Assembly: GCA_021399435.1 (NCBI GenBank)
Contig: JAJTUP010000143.1
Coordinates: forward strand, 29,809 to 93,808
Direction of reading: 5' to 3'
From: Diaporthe sp. PMI_573
Lineage: Eukaryota > Ascomycota > Sordariomycetes > Diaporthales > Diaporthaceae
Length of the DNA stretch: 64,000 nt
Shown here: in pieces, positions 1 to 11,972 of the stretch
Numbering within the stretch: the stretch's first letter is position 1
Layout of the letters: the number at the start of each line of letters is the position of its first letter
The notes under the pieces: generated by a model
Database searches by the model: none
Told to the model about the DNA's origin: nothing
What the model saw: only the letters and a program-made list of their open reading frames with translations
Translations under genes and position numbers: made by a program

Positions 1-1013
1 GGTTGCGGGAAAGATCTATGCTAGCCTTATGGTTAAAGTTATGATAGTTTTAGATGTTAATTAGATTAGGAAAACGGATGCTAGATAGTTATGTGCTAAA
101 GTTGTTATAAAAGGGTAGTTGTAATAATTGGATGGTAGGGTTAACTTGATTAGTAATAGAGATAGGCTTGACTGATAGAATTAGGGTATTTGGGTTAAAT
201 GTCTCTTTTAAAGAAATGCTGGGAGAGGCTCTGGGAGACCTATAATGGGAGAAAGCTATCTGTAAAGTCTTAGTTATATGGAAGTTAGACCTAGAACGAT
301 GGCTGGATCCGCCTCTTCTAGACTGCCTGTTGCTTATAGTGGCTTTCTAATTATCTATAAGTGTAGTAAGAAGTATAAGGGAATTAAGTAGGTGATAAAA
401 AGGAGGAGTAAAGTATAGGGAAAGTAGCGAGAAGCTTGTACCCTTAGGGGATGCCGTGTGGATAATTAAGCAAAGAGGTTGATATTGTAAAAAGGGTAGC
501 TTTGCTACTTAGAGGTTGTGAGAAGGATGAAATATAGTAATAATATATCTTGCCTAAATTAGTTCTTTAGTATTACTAAAGGCTTTAGATGTAGTTAATT
601 AGAAACTAGAAAGTAGCTAAAAGAGGTTTGTGGGTATTAGTTGGAAAGGTTTTAAGAAAAGGTCGTGTTAGGTGCTATGGGATTTTTATAGACTAGTAAA
701 AGCGCTGCTTTTTGTGAATTACTTATATTTATTAGTTACTTTCTATTTTTTCTGCTTTCCTTTAGGTATTAGAGTGGTCTAAGTATTTATTTATGTAAGT
801 AGCTGAGGTTAGTAAATTACCAGGCCTCTTAGGTACTCTCTTACGTTTTTTAAAAACTTCTCCTCTCTTTTACTAATTCCGTTTAACCTTTTCTTGTAAT
901 ACCAACTTTTTACTACTTAGGGTATTACTTTATTGCTCTAATTAGACACTAAACAAGCTTTCTAAACTAAATCTTACTTTTATATTACTATCTTTCTTCT
1001 TTTATTTTTTAAA
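1..1013. other. AT-rich degraded sequence, no gene recognised
   Basis: This stretch is AT-rich with dense stops in all frames and the TpA-rich look of RIP-damaged DNA. I could not follow any long frame through it. It may be the flank or remains of an older repeat. Confidence 0.5.
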
Positions 1014-1880
1014 ATGTCTTTTTATACTTCTTAGAATCCTGATAAGAAGGGAAAGGGAAAGGAGGAAAGTAAGTAGGAGCCTGCTTATCCTTTATATAAG
1101 TCTGACTGCCTTAAACTGATTGTCGACTATGGCATTTGTATTATTTTTGTGAACTAAGGTGTGCTTTTGTAGAATGTTGTCCTTAAGTCTAAACTCTATA
1201 TCTCCTTTGCCTAAAATATCTCTATTTATATCTTGATTAGTTGTGGCGCAAACTAGTATATTGCATGGCTTCTGTTTAAGCCTACTGTTAAGAAGATTAT
1301 AATTAATTTTTTTATTTTCTTTTTATTAAACGAGGATCGTAATTTCCTCTATAAGTACCTTTAAACACTAATGTAGATAGGTGCTAATAAGGTCTTTGTT
1401 AAGAAGGTTAACGGTAAGCCATATGAAAAGTATATGTCTAACTTGTGCTGATTAGATAATAAGTGCCGCGCCCCTACCCTTTTTGTTACCTTTTTTGGTC
1501 ATTAAAATGCTTCTCCCTGTGAGTACTGTCTTGCGTGCATGTCCCGGAACTTTAACTATAGGGTCCCCATTATAGTTCCTTTCTTTAAGTACTAAAGCAT
1601 CCCTGGTTTCAAGAAGGGCATGTGTACCAACTGTCTTTACTATATTAAAGGCGGCAACTGTACTTTTAACAAGGATTTCTACATTTCTGCTGTTGAGGCT
1701 GCTACTGCTTTGCTTGATTATAAACTCGAGGGCGCTTTCTGATTAGAACTTACCTTGGGCAAATTTACCTAGATTGATAAGGAATTTAACTTTAATAAAG
1801 TAAGGGAGGAAGTAATTGGAAAGGTGAAGGGTTTTTGGCCTAGACTTAAGAAGCTAAAGCTTAAAAAGAAGAGGTTCTGA
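1014..1880 (+). pseudogene. RIP-killed DUF3716-like zinc-binding protein gene
   Basis: A single reading frame runs from an ATG for about 289 codons with no frameshift. It is broken by about a dozen stops, nearly all TAG or TAA and two TGA, as expected when CAG, CAA and TGG are hit by C-to-T or G-to-A changes. The cysteine pattern CEYCLAC at codons 169-175, followed by CTNC from codon 204 and a further Cys about nine residues later, resembles the fungal DUF3716 domain, a Cys-rich presumably metal-binding module of unknown function. The N-terminal part is Lys/Glu-rich and the C-terminus ends in a Lys-rich tail. The true end may lie slightly past 1880, because that TGA could be a mutated TGG. 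The family name rests on pattern recall, not on a search. Confidence 0.6.
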
Positions 1881-2589
1881 GAGTAATTCGGGAAAAGAAT
1901 TAGGGTAAAAGGTTATATAAGGTAATAGACGTTGGGTTTATAGAACTATTACTCTCTATTCTTGCAATGAGTAATTAATTTTAAATTTTATATATTGTGT
2001 AATAGTAAAATGAATGTAAACTGGGCTCTGATTAGAGTAAAACAAATATTATAGGGCAATAAACGAAAGAAAAGGAGCCTAGTAAAAAAAAAATATTTAG
2101 ATGTAAAGAAAATAATTGGTCTGCGGCAGACCGCTAGTCTTGATGTATTGCGGACAGGAGTATCCCCCCCCCCCGGAATAATAAAATAAAAGTAAAATTA
2201 TATTTAAATGAAAATAAAGTATTTAAGAAACAAGCTAATAATCTAATCGGCAAGGGTTACTTGTCTCAACTATTAAAATATTAATATACTAGTTAAATTA
2301 TAGTGGTTGGCGAGGTAGCTACTGTATTTAAGATTATGTTATAATGCCGGAATATAAGGTTTCTGAGTTTTTGAAAGAGGATGTAGAAATAGGTTTCATT
2401 AACTATAAGATGTCTGTAGGTATTTGTTGAGGCAAAATATCTAAAAGTCTTAATACTAATTAGAATCTTCTCTATTGTTCTCGATCTTTATGTCGGTAAT
2501 AGACAAGAATAGATCTAGAAAAGTATTATATAGTTGTATTTACTAGAGCTTATAGCCTATGGTTTCTGTTTTAGGCGGGTTTTCTGTCT
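1881..2589. other. AT-rich spacer with a hairpin and a C-run
   Basis: No gene is seen. Positions 2119-2133 form a perfect 7-bp stem around one base (GGTCTGC-G-GCAGACC), and an 11-base C homopolymer lies at 2164-2174. The 3' LTR of the neighbouring minus-strand Gypsy element would be expected around here, but no partner repeat could be identified. Confidence 0.4.
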
Positions 2590-3720
2590 ATAGCAATAGC
2601 ATTTTTGGCTCCCAAATCCCATTATATTTAACAAACTTCTTCAGCCTTTAAGGTAAATATGTCCTACCAACTTTAGCTCTATCTAGTATTTAAAGCTTGT
2701 ATATATTGTTTGGGGAAATAGAGTCGATAATATATAGACCAAACCATTGGTATGTTAGCTTTCTAAATGAAGAGTAATTAGTTTTTTATTACTCATTGAT
2801 AACAAGAATAAGGTTGTCTTTCTTTAGAGGCGTTGGTCTTGAAAACCTATAATGAATATCTCTGGTAGCTGTTTATTATCTGAACTTGACAACTAATTCC
2901 CGCACTAGTTTTATGTCTTTGGCTAAATTGAGAAGGGACTTAAGACAATAGTATAGGGCTTCTTAAGGCGATATATGCGGCTCTTATGCTTGTACTCTCT
3001 AGGTCGGAATGTCGGTTTCTATCGGGATAACAGGATTGTACCTATAGAGGAGGTAAAACGGGCTTTTCCTATATAAACGCCTTAATAATGTGCAATTAGA
3101 AAAGAAGGTATATAGAAGAATATATCTCTATCCTTTTGTGCCGTCTTCTATTATCTTAGTTAACATGGCTGTAAGAGTGAAATGTTTGTGTTTAATAATT
3201 TCGTTTGCTTGTAGGTTGTATGCCAAAAGAAGGATTTGTTTAACTCTAATTAGTTAAAGGTATTGTACAAATTTCCCTATATTCTCTCTGCCTCTATTGA
3301 CAATAGCTTTAAAAGGTAGCCCCTACTTAAGTAGGATATGCTAGATGAAGAATTTCTTTATATTCTTAGTGTTAGTAATTTTGAGAGGCATAGTTTTGAC
3401 CTAGCCGGTAAGATTATAGTAGGCTTCTGCTAACTTGTTGTAGCCTTGATCAGAAGGTAAGTGTTGGATATTAATATGAATCTTTATAAATGGCTGGTTA
3501 GGAATAGTTGAAATAATCTCGTTATTGTAAACTCTGACACTCTATCTTGCATATTTTGGACATTTGGCTATAGCGTTCTTAATGTTAGCATACATGCCCT
3601 TCCAGTAGTACATAGCGTAGATTTGGGAATATGTTATATCTTGTCCTTGATAACCCAAAAGAGTATATATGTTCCTGATAATCTGTAACTTTAGATTAGG
3701 ATTATTAATAACTTTTTGTC
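2590..3720 (-). pseudogene. Gypsy E1 integrase
   Basis: The minus-strand frame begins with the integrase zinc-binding module (WKGMYANIKN, then CPKYA, where the second Cys of CxxC has become Tyr). It continues through the core with HINIQHLPSDQGYN, where the first catalytic Asp appears as Asn. A YNPQANEIIKHKH box follows, where the catalytic Glu is now Lys. A segment QWFGLYII resembles a GPF/Y motif, and RLKKFVKYNG lies at the end. Each lost catalytic residue is explained by one G-to-A transition. This matches the integrase group found in fungal Gypsy elements. Confidence 0.7.
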
Positions 3721-3899
3721 GTTTAAGGCCTTTTTTAGGTAACTGCTAGAGGATTTCTTTATAAAGGGCAAAACAATAAGCTGTTTTCTTAAAGGTCTGT
3801 AATTGTAAAGATAAAAGTTCTTGCGGTATAACACTGTCCCGAAGATATATTGTAATATTCTTAGATTGTTTGGACTAAAAGCAAATATTATTAAGTATA

Positions 3900-5600
3900 G
3901 GGCTCTAATTAGCTTTAACTGTAGCTGTGTATTTAAGAGTTGTTTTATACTAGTCCTTAATATTTCCTTTAATTTGCCTGTTGTTGTTATTAGATGGCCC
4001 TAGAGGTTTGTGAGATAGGGCGTCGGTTATTGTATTTTCTGTCCCCTTTATATGCTAAACCATAAAGTTATAGGTCCTAATTACCGCTAGCTATCTTGTT
4101 ATAAGAGTGCTGGGTATATTTGTTACGGCTCCCTTTAGTTGCTAAACGAAAATATTTAAATTTATTTCCAAGAAGAAGTATATACTATAAATGTAAAACT
4201 ATAGGTGTTTGATTATATAGAGAACTGCCTTACATTCTCTCTTTGTGGTGTTGTATAGCTTTTCTATATTTATCTAAGCTCTATTTTTGTACCTTATGGG
4301 ATGTTAGATACTGTTTTTTTTCTATATAAGATAAGTTCCCCATTCTTAGAGACTTGTATTAATTATGAAGATAATGTTTCCTTGGCTGTAATTAATATTG
4401 ATTAGATACAGTTTAGTTGTAATAGTTGCTTTTAACATATCTATAGCTTTCTGGCATTCTTTTAACTAGTAAAACAGTGCTCCTTTCTTGAGGAGGTTAA
4501 AGAGTGGCCTGGCGATAATCCTATAGAACGGCATTTATGCCTAGTAATAGTTAATAAGGCCGACAAAGGAGCAGACCTGAAAAATGTTTTAATAGCTTTC
4601 CTATTCTCTAATCTTAATAATCTTCTTGTCTGCTGGCGCTTAGCTAAGAATACCGCATGTATATTTAACAATGTTGGTTTAATGCTTACACTATTTTAAC
4701 TTGCAGGCATTAATAGCCGTGCCAGCCAGTTCTGCATTATAGAGGATATTGTCGAGATTCTTAATATATTCCGCTATATATCTTCTGACTCCGGGCAGAT
4801 TAGGAATCTCCTTGTTGTTATAATCTGTATCGGGATTTCTAATAGCTACATTATCTAGAAAAGGTCTGTAGATTAAGGGAATTAAGTCATACAATAGCCG
4901 CACCATATATTGTATAAACTAGGCTATAGAATTAGTAATATTTATAGGTAGGCTATATTGTTGAAATAATCCGATTAGTGTTGTAAAGGTTGTTATGTTG
5001 CGGCTTTTCTTATCAAGTTTAATCTAATTGTAGTCTAAGAAGAAATTTAGGAGAGAAAGAATCTTGTATATTGTAAATTCTTCTACAAATTTATCTACTG
5101 CCAGAGGTATAAAGGCGTCTCTAATTGTGACTCTATTTCCTTTAGAGATATTATTAATTAGCCGGTATTTTAAGTCTTTTTTCTTAATTAGAAACTAGCC
5201 GTTTTGGTATACTATGTGAGATTTCTTGATAATGCTACTTGTCTTTCTTTCTTTTAGCATTTTGATAGCTGTTACTCTGAGGGCTCTAGGTAGCTTAATT
5301 GTCTTTGTTTGGTAGGCCTTATGTGGCATAGTTCTGATTGTTTAAGGTAGAGCAACATTTATACTGATTTAAGATATATGAGACTAGTTTTAGGTAAGGG
5401 CCTTTTCTCTATTAAATAAGAGATAGGCAAATATGTTCCTTTCTTTAGTTAAAAAGCTGTTATAGTTATCCTTTATAATCTGTTCCAAGCAATTAGGAAT
5501 AAGTCGAGATTTTTTCTTAATTTTAGAGAATTTTGGCCGTATCTAGGGGTTGTATTTATGTCTATGGTTCCGGTTTATGGTATCTCTAATTTTTGCTTTA
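3900..5600 (-). pseudogene. Gypsy E1 reverse transcriptase / RNase H
   Basis: Stop-free pieces and linked frames on the minus strand around 4390-4906 read as the end of the RT palm and the connection to RNase H. An FLDN box stands where F/Y-x-DD is expected, so the second catalytic Asp is changed to Asn, a G-to-A effect. A VGLINYY motif and an RPLFNLL segment follow, as in Ty3/Gypsy connection domains. Interruptions are TAG/TAA. The upstream half to about 5600 is less clear and is included by context. Confidence 0.65.
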
Positions 5601-6639
5601 TGGCTTAACTTCTAGTTAACCATTCTCTTCGGAACTGATCTATTAGATAGGTAATTATCTACTGGATATACTTTAACTCCCGCCCTCTTATAGAGGGTTC
5701 TAATTATAAGTTAATAAGTATACCTAATAGATTTAGCAATACTAGCAGGCAATAGGATTGAGTTTACCCACTTATAAGTACAGGCCGTTCTTGTTTTTAG
5801 ATACAATCTGTAGATATACTAAGGATTGGGTTTTTTAATACCTTTAAGCATACACAGCTGACATACTTTGTGTTAAAGGTCTTCTATAAAAGAAACTAAC
5901 AACTTCTAAATATTCTTGTTTTAGAAGATGCCAAGAATTTTATTACCTTCTTTAATACCAAGATAGGTTAAAGAAGGCTTGATTAGAGTGCCGATTACTA
6001 CTAATTTCTAATCAGATTGCTCTAAATACATTTAAATGGCTAAAGTCTGTAGAATATATTTTTTTAAAACTTATGTACTATTACTAGGCGCTATATAAAA
6101 AGGCTTCTGGTTCCTTTGTCCCAGGCTATACTTTATCTGGAAGTCTCCTAGTATAATATATATAAATAGGAAACCCTTTGATTTTTTAAAAATCAGATTA
6201 GTGTTAAGAAAGAACAGCATTTTAAGAAGAATATAGTATATAATATTACAGGTTACATTATTAACAATAAAGAAAACTTGCTTTATCTAATTAGGGCTAA
6301 TACAAATCTAGTCTTTAGTTACCCTAATTAGAGACAAGGCTTCTCTGTTATAGACTATAGAGGTTATATCCTTGAGAAGAGAATAAGCAAGCTAGTTTTA
6401 GCTACAATAGCTTAATAGTAGCAGATTTATCTCTACCCTAGTATCAAGTAAAGCCAGTAAAGGTATATATTAGTTGCTCCCTATACATACAATAAGGAAA
6501 GCTAAACTATAATATTCTTGATTAATTACATCTAAAGTCAATATAGCTAGAGAGCTAATATAATATCTAATCATTATTAGGGTTAGAGCAGTTTCCCCTA
6601 GTAAGTTGCTTGTTGGAGCGCTAATAACTTTAATACTCG

Positions 6640-9010
6640 GGTACTAGTCTCTCTGTCTCCTTATTTTATAGACAGGTTTAAAAGGGACTTGCAAAATAGT
6701 CTTTGCCCTGTCCTGCAGGGCTTGTAGGCACCTAATTAGAGTAGTATTTGTCTTCCCAAGAGCTAGGAGATTAGAAGTACGTATCTTTACAGTTTCGCCA
6801 AGAATTGCCTGTATTACTACTTTTTCCGGAGGTAAGGTTTCTGCTAGTTGTCTTTTTGGCTTGGCGTAAGTTAGTTTTTCTGCCGCTGCCCTTGCTGCCA
6901 TACTAACTTAATTATATTCTGTATGTCTAGCAAATTCTTCTACTATGTAGCTTTTCGAGTTATCTAGTTCCTTTCTGCTTAAACCGCTTAGACTCGGCAA
7001 ATTATTTTCAAAGTAAATATGTGTTTTAGGATAAGGGGTATCTGATATAGCTTTGTATATTGCCTTATTGCCTTGATCTAAAGTATCCTTTGTTACTTAT
7101 TTCTTTTTTACAGTATTAACAAAGGTTTGTAGATCTTTTAAACAAATCTATTCTTTACCTATAGTAACGGTGTAGAGAGATAGGTCTAAGGTTATCGATA
7201 TAGATCTAATTGCCGGCGGCTTTCTAGGTAGATTAAGATTCTAGACTAGTTTAACCTCTTCTAAGGCCGGGTTACCTCTAAATAATAGGTTTGCCTTAAC
7301 AAGTTTTCGGTATTAAAGGATGTATGGTAAGTTGGTTCTACCTTTCTGTAATAGAAACTCTAGTTAGCCTCTGGTATATTTCTCAATTCTAATTCCTTTC
7401 CGATTATAATAGAGTTAAATGCTGACAAGATCTAGGAATTCAGAATACCTATTTCAAGTATTTGCAATAGTGCCGAGGATTATTAAAGAACCCTCGTACT
7501 TTTCTACATAAAAGAGCCTATTAGTAACAAGCTTGTTAATCTTGTCACACTTATAGGCTATATGGTCTTCTCCTATATAGCCGTAGCATATATACAGAGA
7601 GCCATCTTTCTTAAGCTAAACAGTAGAAACGCTATAAGCATTATTATTGTTATTACTCAAAGCTAGGGAGTAGATTTCCTAGCTACTAGGTCTCTAAACA
7701 GACCCCACTGCTCTTATTCTAGTCAGTCTAAGTTTAGTTTGTCGTCTATTATAAGAGGTTGCTTTAGTATAGCGTCTAAGTTATTTGTCAATCTCCTTTT
7801 TCTCTTGTATTCTTAGCTACTTAATTTTCAAGTCAGTAAATTCATTTACAAGGTCGTCTATCCTCTATTTAAGAGAATTATTAACCTAACTCTTATACCA
7901 ATTAGGCTAAACAACAGGTTCTAAATATATACCAGTAGGTTTTAAGTATCTTAGATTGTTACTCTATTTCTTCTCTATATACTATTAATTCTGCTAATTC
8001 TACAAGTCTATTTGGAAACAATTAAAAAGTCTTTTTACAGCTAGATAATAGTCCTGCTTAGAGTACTCTAATTCTCTGTTAAGGATAGATAAAAGCTTGT
8101 CCTTAAATTCTGTCTAGGGTATATTTTTAACCTTTTCCTTAGAGGCTAGTCTAAAAAGAAGCCACTTCTTGATTTAGGACGAGAGCGTCTTATAGAAGGT
8201 CCTGCTTCCCTAATTAAACGTCTCTCCAGCTTTAATTAGCGCTTGGTTGTAGTTAGCAATCTTTTGTTTTTACTCCTTAAGGTTGTCTGAGGGATTCTGG
8301 CGGAGGATTGCTTTTATTACTAAGCCTGGATCTACTTGAGAGAAAGTATCACTGGTTTTAAAGTAGGCTAAGAGTTCCTGACTCTATAAAGCCCAGGTAT
8401 TTAGCCTAGCAGTAACCTTCTTAATTAAATAGACTAGATCAGAGCCGGTATAGTATTGTTTCAACAAGGAAAGGATCTAGTCTGTTAAATAAGAGAATTA
8501 GCAAGCAGTATCCTCTAAGGCAGATATCAACTTAATAATGTTTATACTATTAAACCTTGGTACGTTAAGGTTGTATAATATAAGCGACACTATTTAGGGC
8601 GGCATTATATTGCTATAGGGAAATGGATTAAATAGGTATTGGCCTATAGTGTTGGGCTTAGCTAAAAGGGGTTGTTATGGCTAAGTAGGAGGGTCCTAGG
8701 TAGAAGGTAAAGAGGTTTTGCCGGGAGACCCTTTTCCCTTAGGCTTAGGTTTCTTTAGTAACTAGTCTCTTCTATGCTCCTTTTCAGTCCTTTAGTGATT
8801 AGGAGGAATTAAAGAACCAGCAATTACTTACTGGTAGGTAGAGCTTAGAGTGAGTAAAGGCGGACGTGGCGGGCTTGAGCCTTTAGATGACATAATCGGG
8901 AAACCCGGTATTTCAATAAAAGCAGCATCTTTGGTAGGGCCAGCTACTATAGATATTCTAGTACTAGATATAGTCAAAATAAAGTAATTAGAGCTGTAGG
9001 CTTATTAATA
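6640..9010 (-). pseudogene. Gypsy E1 gag region with CCHC zinc knuckle
   Basis: The frame is followed on the minus strand from about 9010, with the first obvious Met at 8893 in a Ser/Pro-rich, then Lys-rich, N-terminus. At 7547-7589 it encodes a retroviral-type zinc knuckle, C-x2-Y-x4-H-x4-C, in which the second Cys codon reads TAT (Tyr). That is the product of a G-to-A change in TGT. An 86-codon stop-free stretch at 6644-6901 is a surviving piece of this polyprotein. Capsid-type sequence is not recognisable by eye. Confidence 0.6.
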
Positions 9011-9059
9011 GTTAAGAAAATTAGTATTATCTAGAAAGATAAATATATTTATAGGTTGG

Positions 9060-9850
9060 TACTTAGTATAGTAATGATACTTCTAAATTCTCGTACCTTC
9101 TTAAGGTACTTTTCTTCTTCCCAGCATATATAGTCTCTTCTTAGAGTCTCCTATTAGCTTTGATTAAAAGCCATAATATCTTAGCCTTGCCTCTCTGTAT
9201 ACTCCTTGGGCTTTATGCTTATGCCCAAAAGTACCTTGCCGCAAACCTTGTCGCAACAGATATAGGGGCAATTATTACAATAGTGCTACTTTTTAACTAG
9301 ACTTTAGTTGCTAAAGTAACTATAGAATCAGATTAAGGGCTGTTCTCCTCTAATCTAAGCTTGACAAATCCTGTAAAAGTCTAATCTTCTCCTTAACTAA
9401 GTGTTTTACAAGCAAATATGTCACTCTGCCAGAGCTTTAGCCGTTACTATGAAATGATCCCCGGCATGATAGCTAATGTTTATACCTTGGGCGTAAAGCT
9501 TAGTTAAGAGGGTACCCTTTAGAACCTCGGCAAGAGAGTAGGTTTAAAAGCAGGGTTCTTCCTATATACTTTAGTTATGCTTCTCTTATCTTTAGTTTAG
9601 TTACATAACTCTCTTCCTGGCAAGGCGTTTTCTCGGTAATTCTGATTAGGCATAGGTGAAATAATTCTGTACATGATTATAAAGAACAGGCAAGCTTTAG
9701 ACCGACTCGTTAATCGTAAGCTCTTTCCTTAGTCTTCAAAGGTTACACAGTTAGCTCTGCCTGGGCCAGATTACTAGTAAAAATATGGATACCAAGCCGA
9801 GCATAGGTATGCGTTCTACTAGCCCCTCTGAGCGAGAGAGAGGAAACTGC
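9060..9850 (-). pseudogene. RIP-degraded Cys-rich ORF, family not recognised
   Basis: From an ATG at 9804 on the minus strand (the frame is open a little further upstream) one frame runs for about 250 codons with only TAG, TAA and TGA interruptions at plausible Gln/Trp positions. It starts with a hydrophobic stretch, then a basic segment (LPRKRLARKR). Next is a region around SYHAGDHFIV, and near the C-terminus a cysteine cluster, CNNCPYICCDKVCGKV. The order and spacing suggest metal binding. It ends just upstream of the Gypsy E1 gag frame, so it could be an extra ORF of that element or an independent host gene. I do not recognise the family. Confidence 0.5.
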
Positions 9851-9957
9851 TAGAGGGCTCCAACGTAAAGAAAGAAGAGATAATAAAAAAGGGCCGGAAG
9901 GGCCACAAAGGCGATAAAAGCAGTAATTGGGTTTTAATTAGACAATATCACAGGTTA

Positions 9958-10809
9958 TTAAATAATAATAATAGAAGAATAAGTTAAATTGTTACTTCGG
10001 CCCTCGAGAGGGACAGAAGTATGTCCGGTACTTATAGTACGGATGGCTAAGAAAAATTCATTACACTAGCTACGTAAAACACTGCACCCTGTAACAATGG
10101 TATAACTTTTTACCTGAGTTATATAATATTTAGGCCGCCCTCCCTTAGTTGTCGGCGTTGTAATATAGTAGGTATATAGCTATAGCTGGCCGCTATAATA
10201 AATTGAGCTGAAAGTATATACCTTGCCATTATATTATAGCCTCTCTATGCTATAGTTCTGCAAACTGTGTATAGCATGAAACCTAACTATGCTGTTATAG
10301 TAAGCCTAGTATGTTACCATAGCTAGACTACTATTAGGCCCTTTGACTTTTATGAAGAAGTTAGGCACTATTAGCTTGTTTAGCATAGTTGATGGTATGA
10401 TGTGGCTAGTGAGCTTATTATAGATAGACTAAGCCAGCTGTTCTAGATAGGCGCCATAATAGATATCTGGCTTAGGCGCTACGATAGTATTGTTTATAAG
10501 CAGCTTAAGGTTTGTAAATACTATATTCCTAGCATAGTAGCGGCTAGCTTAACTTAAACTAAGAATGGTGGGGATGACATTTGCTAGTATGTTGTCTTTA
10601 TCCTTAGCCTGGTTGTTTCTCTCCTGAAAGGCCTCAAATGTACCGTTAGAGAACGTAGAAGGCGAGAGTGACGGCCTTGGGACTGCCAGGGTTGCCTTTT
10701 TTTCTTTTAAGTCTAGCTTCCGCGATTTCTAAGTTGGGTGGATAGTATATTCAGTTAGATATAGGTTGAAGTCGCGGTTATAGTTGCTCGACTTCTTTGT
10801 CTTTGCCAT
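9958..10809 (-). pseudogene. RIP-killed DUF7924-like gene
   Basis: One frame runs from the ATG at 10809 to a TAA at 9958-9960, 283 codons, with about seven internal stops, all TAG or TAA. The N-terminus is Lys/Ser-rich. The central block LIVPNFFIKVKGP, then RFHAIHSLQNYS, then YTFSSIYYSGQLQLYAYY (allowing for one stop) matches what I recall of the fungal DUF7924 family. That family is thought to have a nuclease-like fold with a conserved E-x-K; here the expected Glu before VKGP is Lys (IKVKGP), again a G-to-A change. Position and length suggest a complete former gene rather than a fragment. The family call is from memory and needs a profile search. Confidence 0.65.
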
Positions 10810-11972
10810 TACTGTAATAGGAAGGGTCGAGGCTAGATCTATAGACCTAGTCCTCTAGCTTTGCAAAGATTGGCTTATATTTATAGCAACAGGGTATTAA
10901 TAGTTAATTAGTGGGTAGGGGTATTATATGGACTTATTAGAAAGATGCTTTGTAGACTAAGCTTATATTAACTTGCTCTTTTAAGATTACGTAAATTTAG
11001 ACCGCTATGTCTAGCAAACTGGGCTAGCTCTTAAGAGGTCGTAGCATGTAAGAAGACGTGTCTGCTGAAACTGGCTGGAGGAGAGAGAGGAGAGGGATTA
11101 TAGCGCTAAGTTTGAGTCTATCTGTTGAGTTCTTTTAAGGCCCTATAGCTTAAACTGATCTTGAACAGTCTGTCTTAAAACTTGGGGGGGTATTTCTAAG
11201 ATGCCTAAGCTTTGAGTTTGACTTTGTTTCTTATCTTAGTTTTCTTCACTAAAGGGTTAAGGTTAGCTTGTAAAGGCTTGTTGGCGTACTGTTGCTTTTG
11301 ATTATATGGTTTTGCTATAAGTGACCTATTGTTAAGAGTTAAAATGGGGTAAGGGGTTAAGGGATATTCGGGCTGCCGTAAAAGTTGCTATGTTGTATTA
11401 GGTTGTTTGTATTTAAGCTGGTGCTGCAGGAAATAGTGTGATAGTTGGTGGTGGTGTGGGAGAAAGCTTTGATTGATTGGAGAGAAAGGTTTCGTTATCT
11501 ATGAGGGTCGGCGGCTAATTCCCCCGGCACGCTGTTAGCCTACTATTAGTTAACCAGTTTAGTAGTGAGTAATTATTTAAAGCATGAGAAGGGCTTGATC
11601 TGACGTTACAGAATTTAATTATAGGTGACGTTGGGACAGATTTGATTGGAAGAACACGTTAGTACAACGCGTGCCGGTAGGGTAGAGTGGGTGACTTTCA
11701 TTTCTTTAAGATGCTGCTGTCCAACTATTAGCCGCTCAGATGGGAGCCGCGCAAAAGCATAGAATGCCCGCGCGGAAATCTGCCTATGGACTTTTTGCGC
11801 CGTTATGTGACTTTGTGTACTCGCGCTGACTTACCGACTCCATATCCACCGTAGCCTGTCTCATACTGCACCCTATCTTGACACAACGCTCGTTAATTAA
11901 GATAAAGGTATGGCTTACTGCGTGGCGGAAACATAGCCTTATATACTTACGCTTAGTGTCTTATAGAATATA
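10810..11972. other. Intergenic, partly mutated, no gene recognised
   Basis: Base composition changes along this stretch. 10,810-11,480 is AT-rich and RIP-like. 11,490-11,900 is closer to 50% GC and little mutated. No coding frame or terminal repeat is evident. It separates the divergently oriented DUF7924-like and kinase pseudogenes and could have held both promoters. Confidence 0.4.

Larger units (their letters stand above)
2590..9010 (-). mobile_element. RIP-degraded Ty3/Gypsy retrotransposon (E1), minus strand
   Basis: Reading the minus strand from 9010 down, the order is gag with a zinc knuckle, a poorly resolved protease region, reverse transcriptase and RNase H, then integrase. That is the Ty3/Gypsy order. 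All parts carry many TAG/TAA stops at Gln or Trp positions but few obvious frameshifts. LTRs could not be delimited, so the limits given are those of recognisable coding sequence. The element shares no obvious sequence with the Gypsy copies at 35-62 kb and is a different family. Confidence 0.75.
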
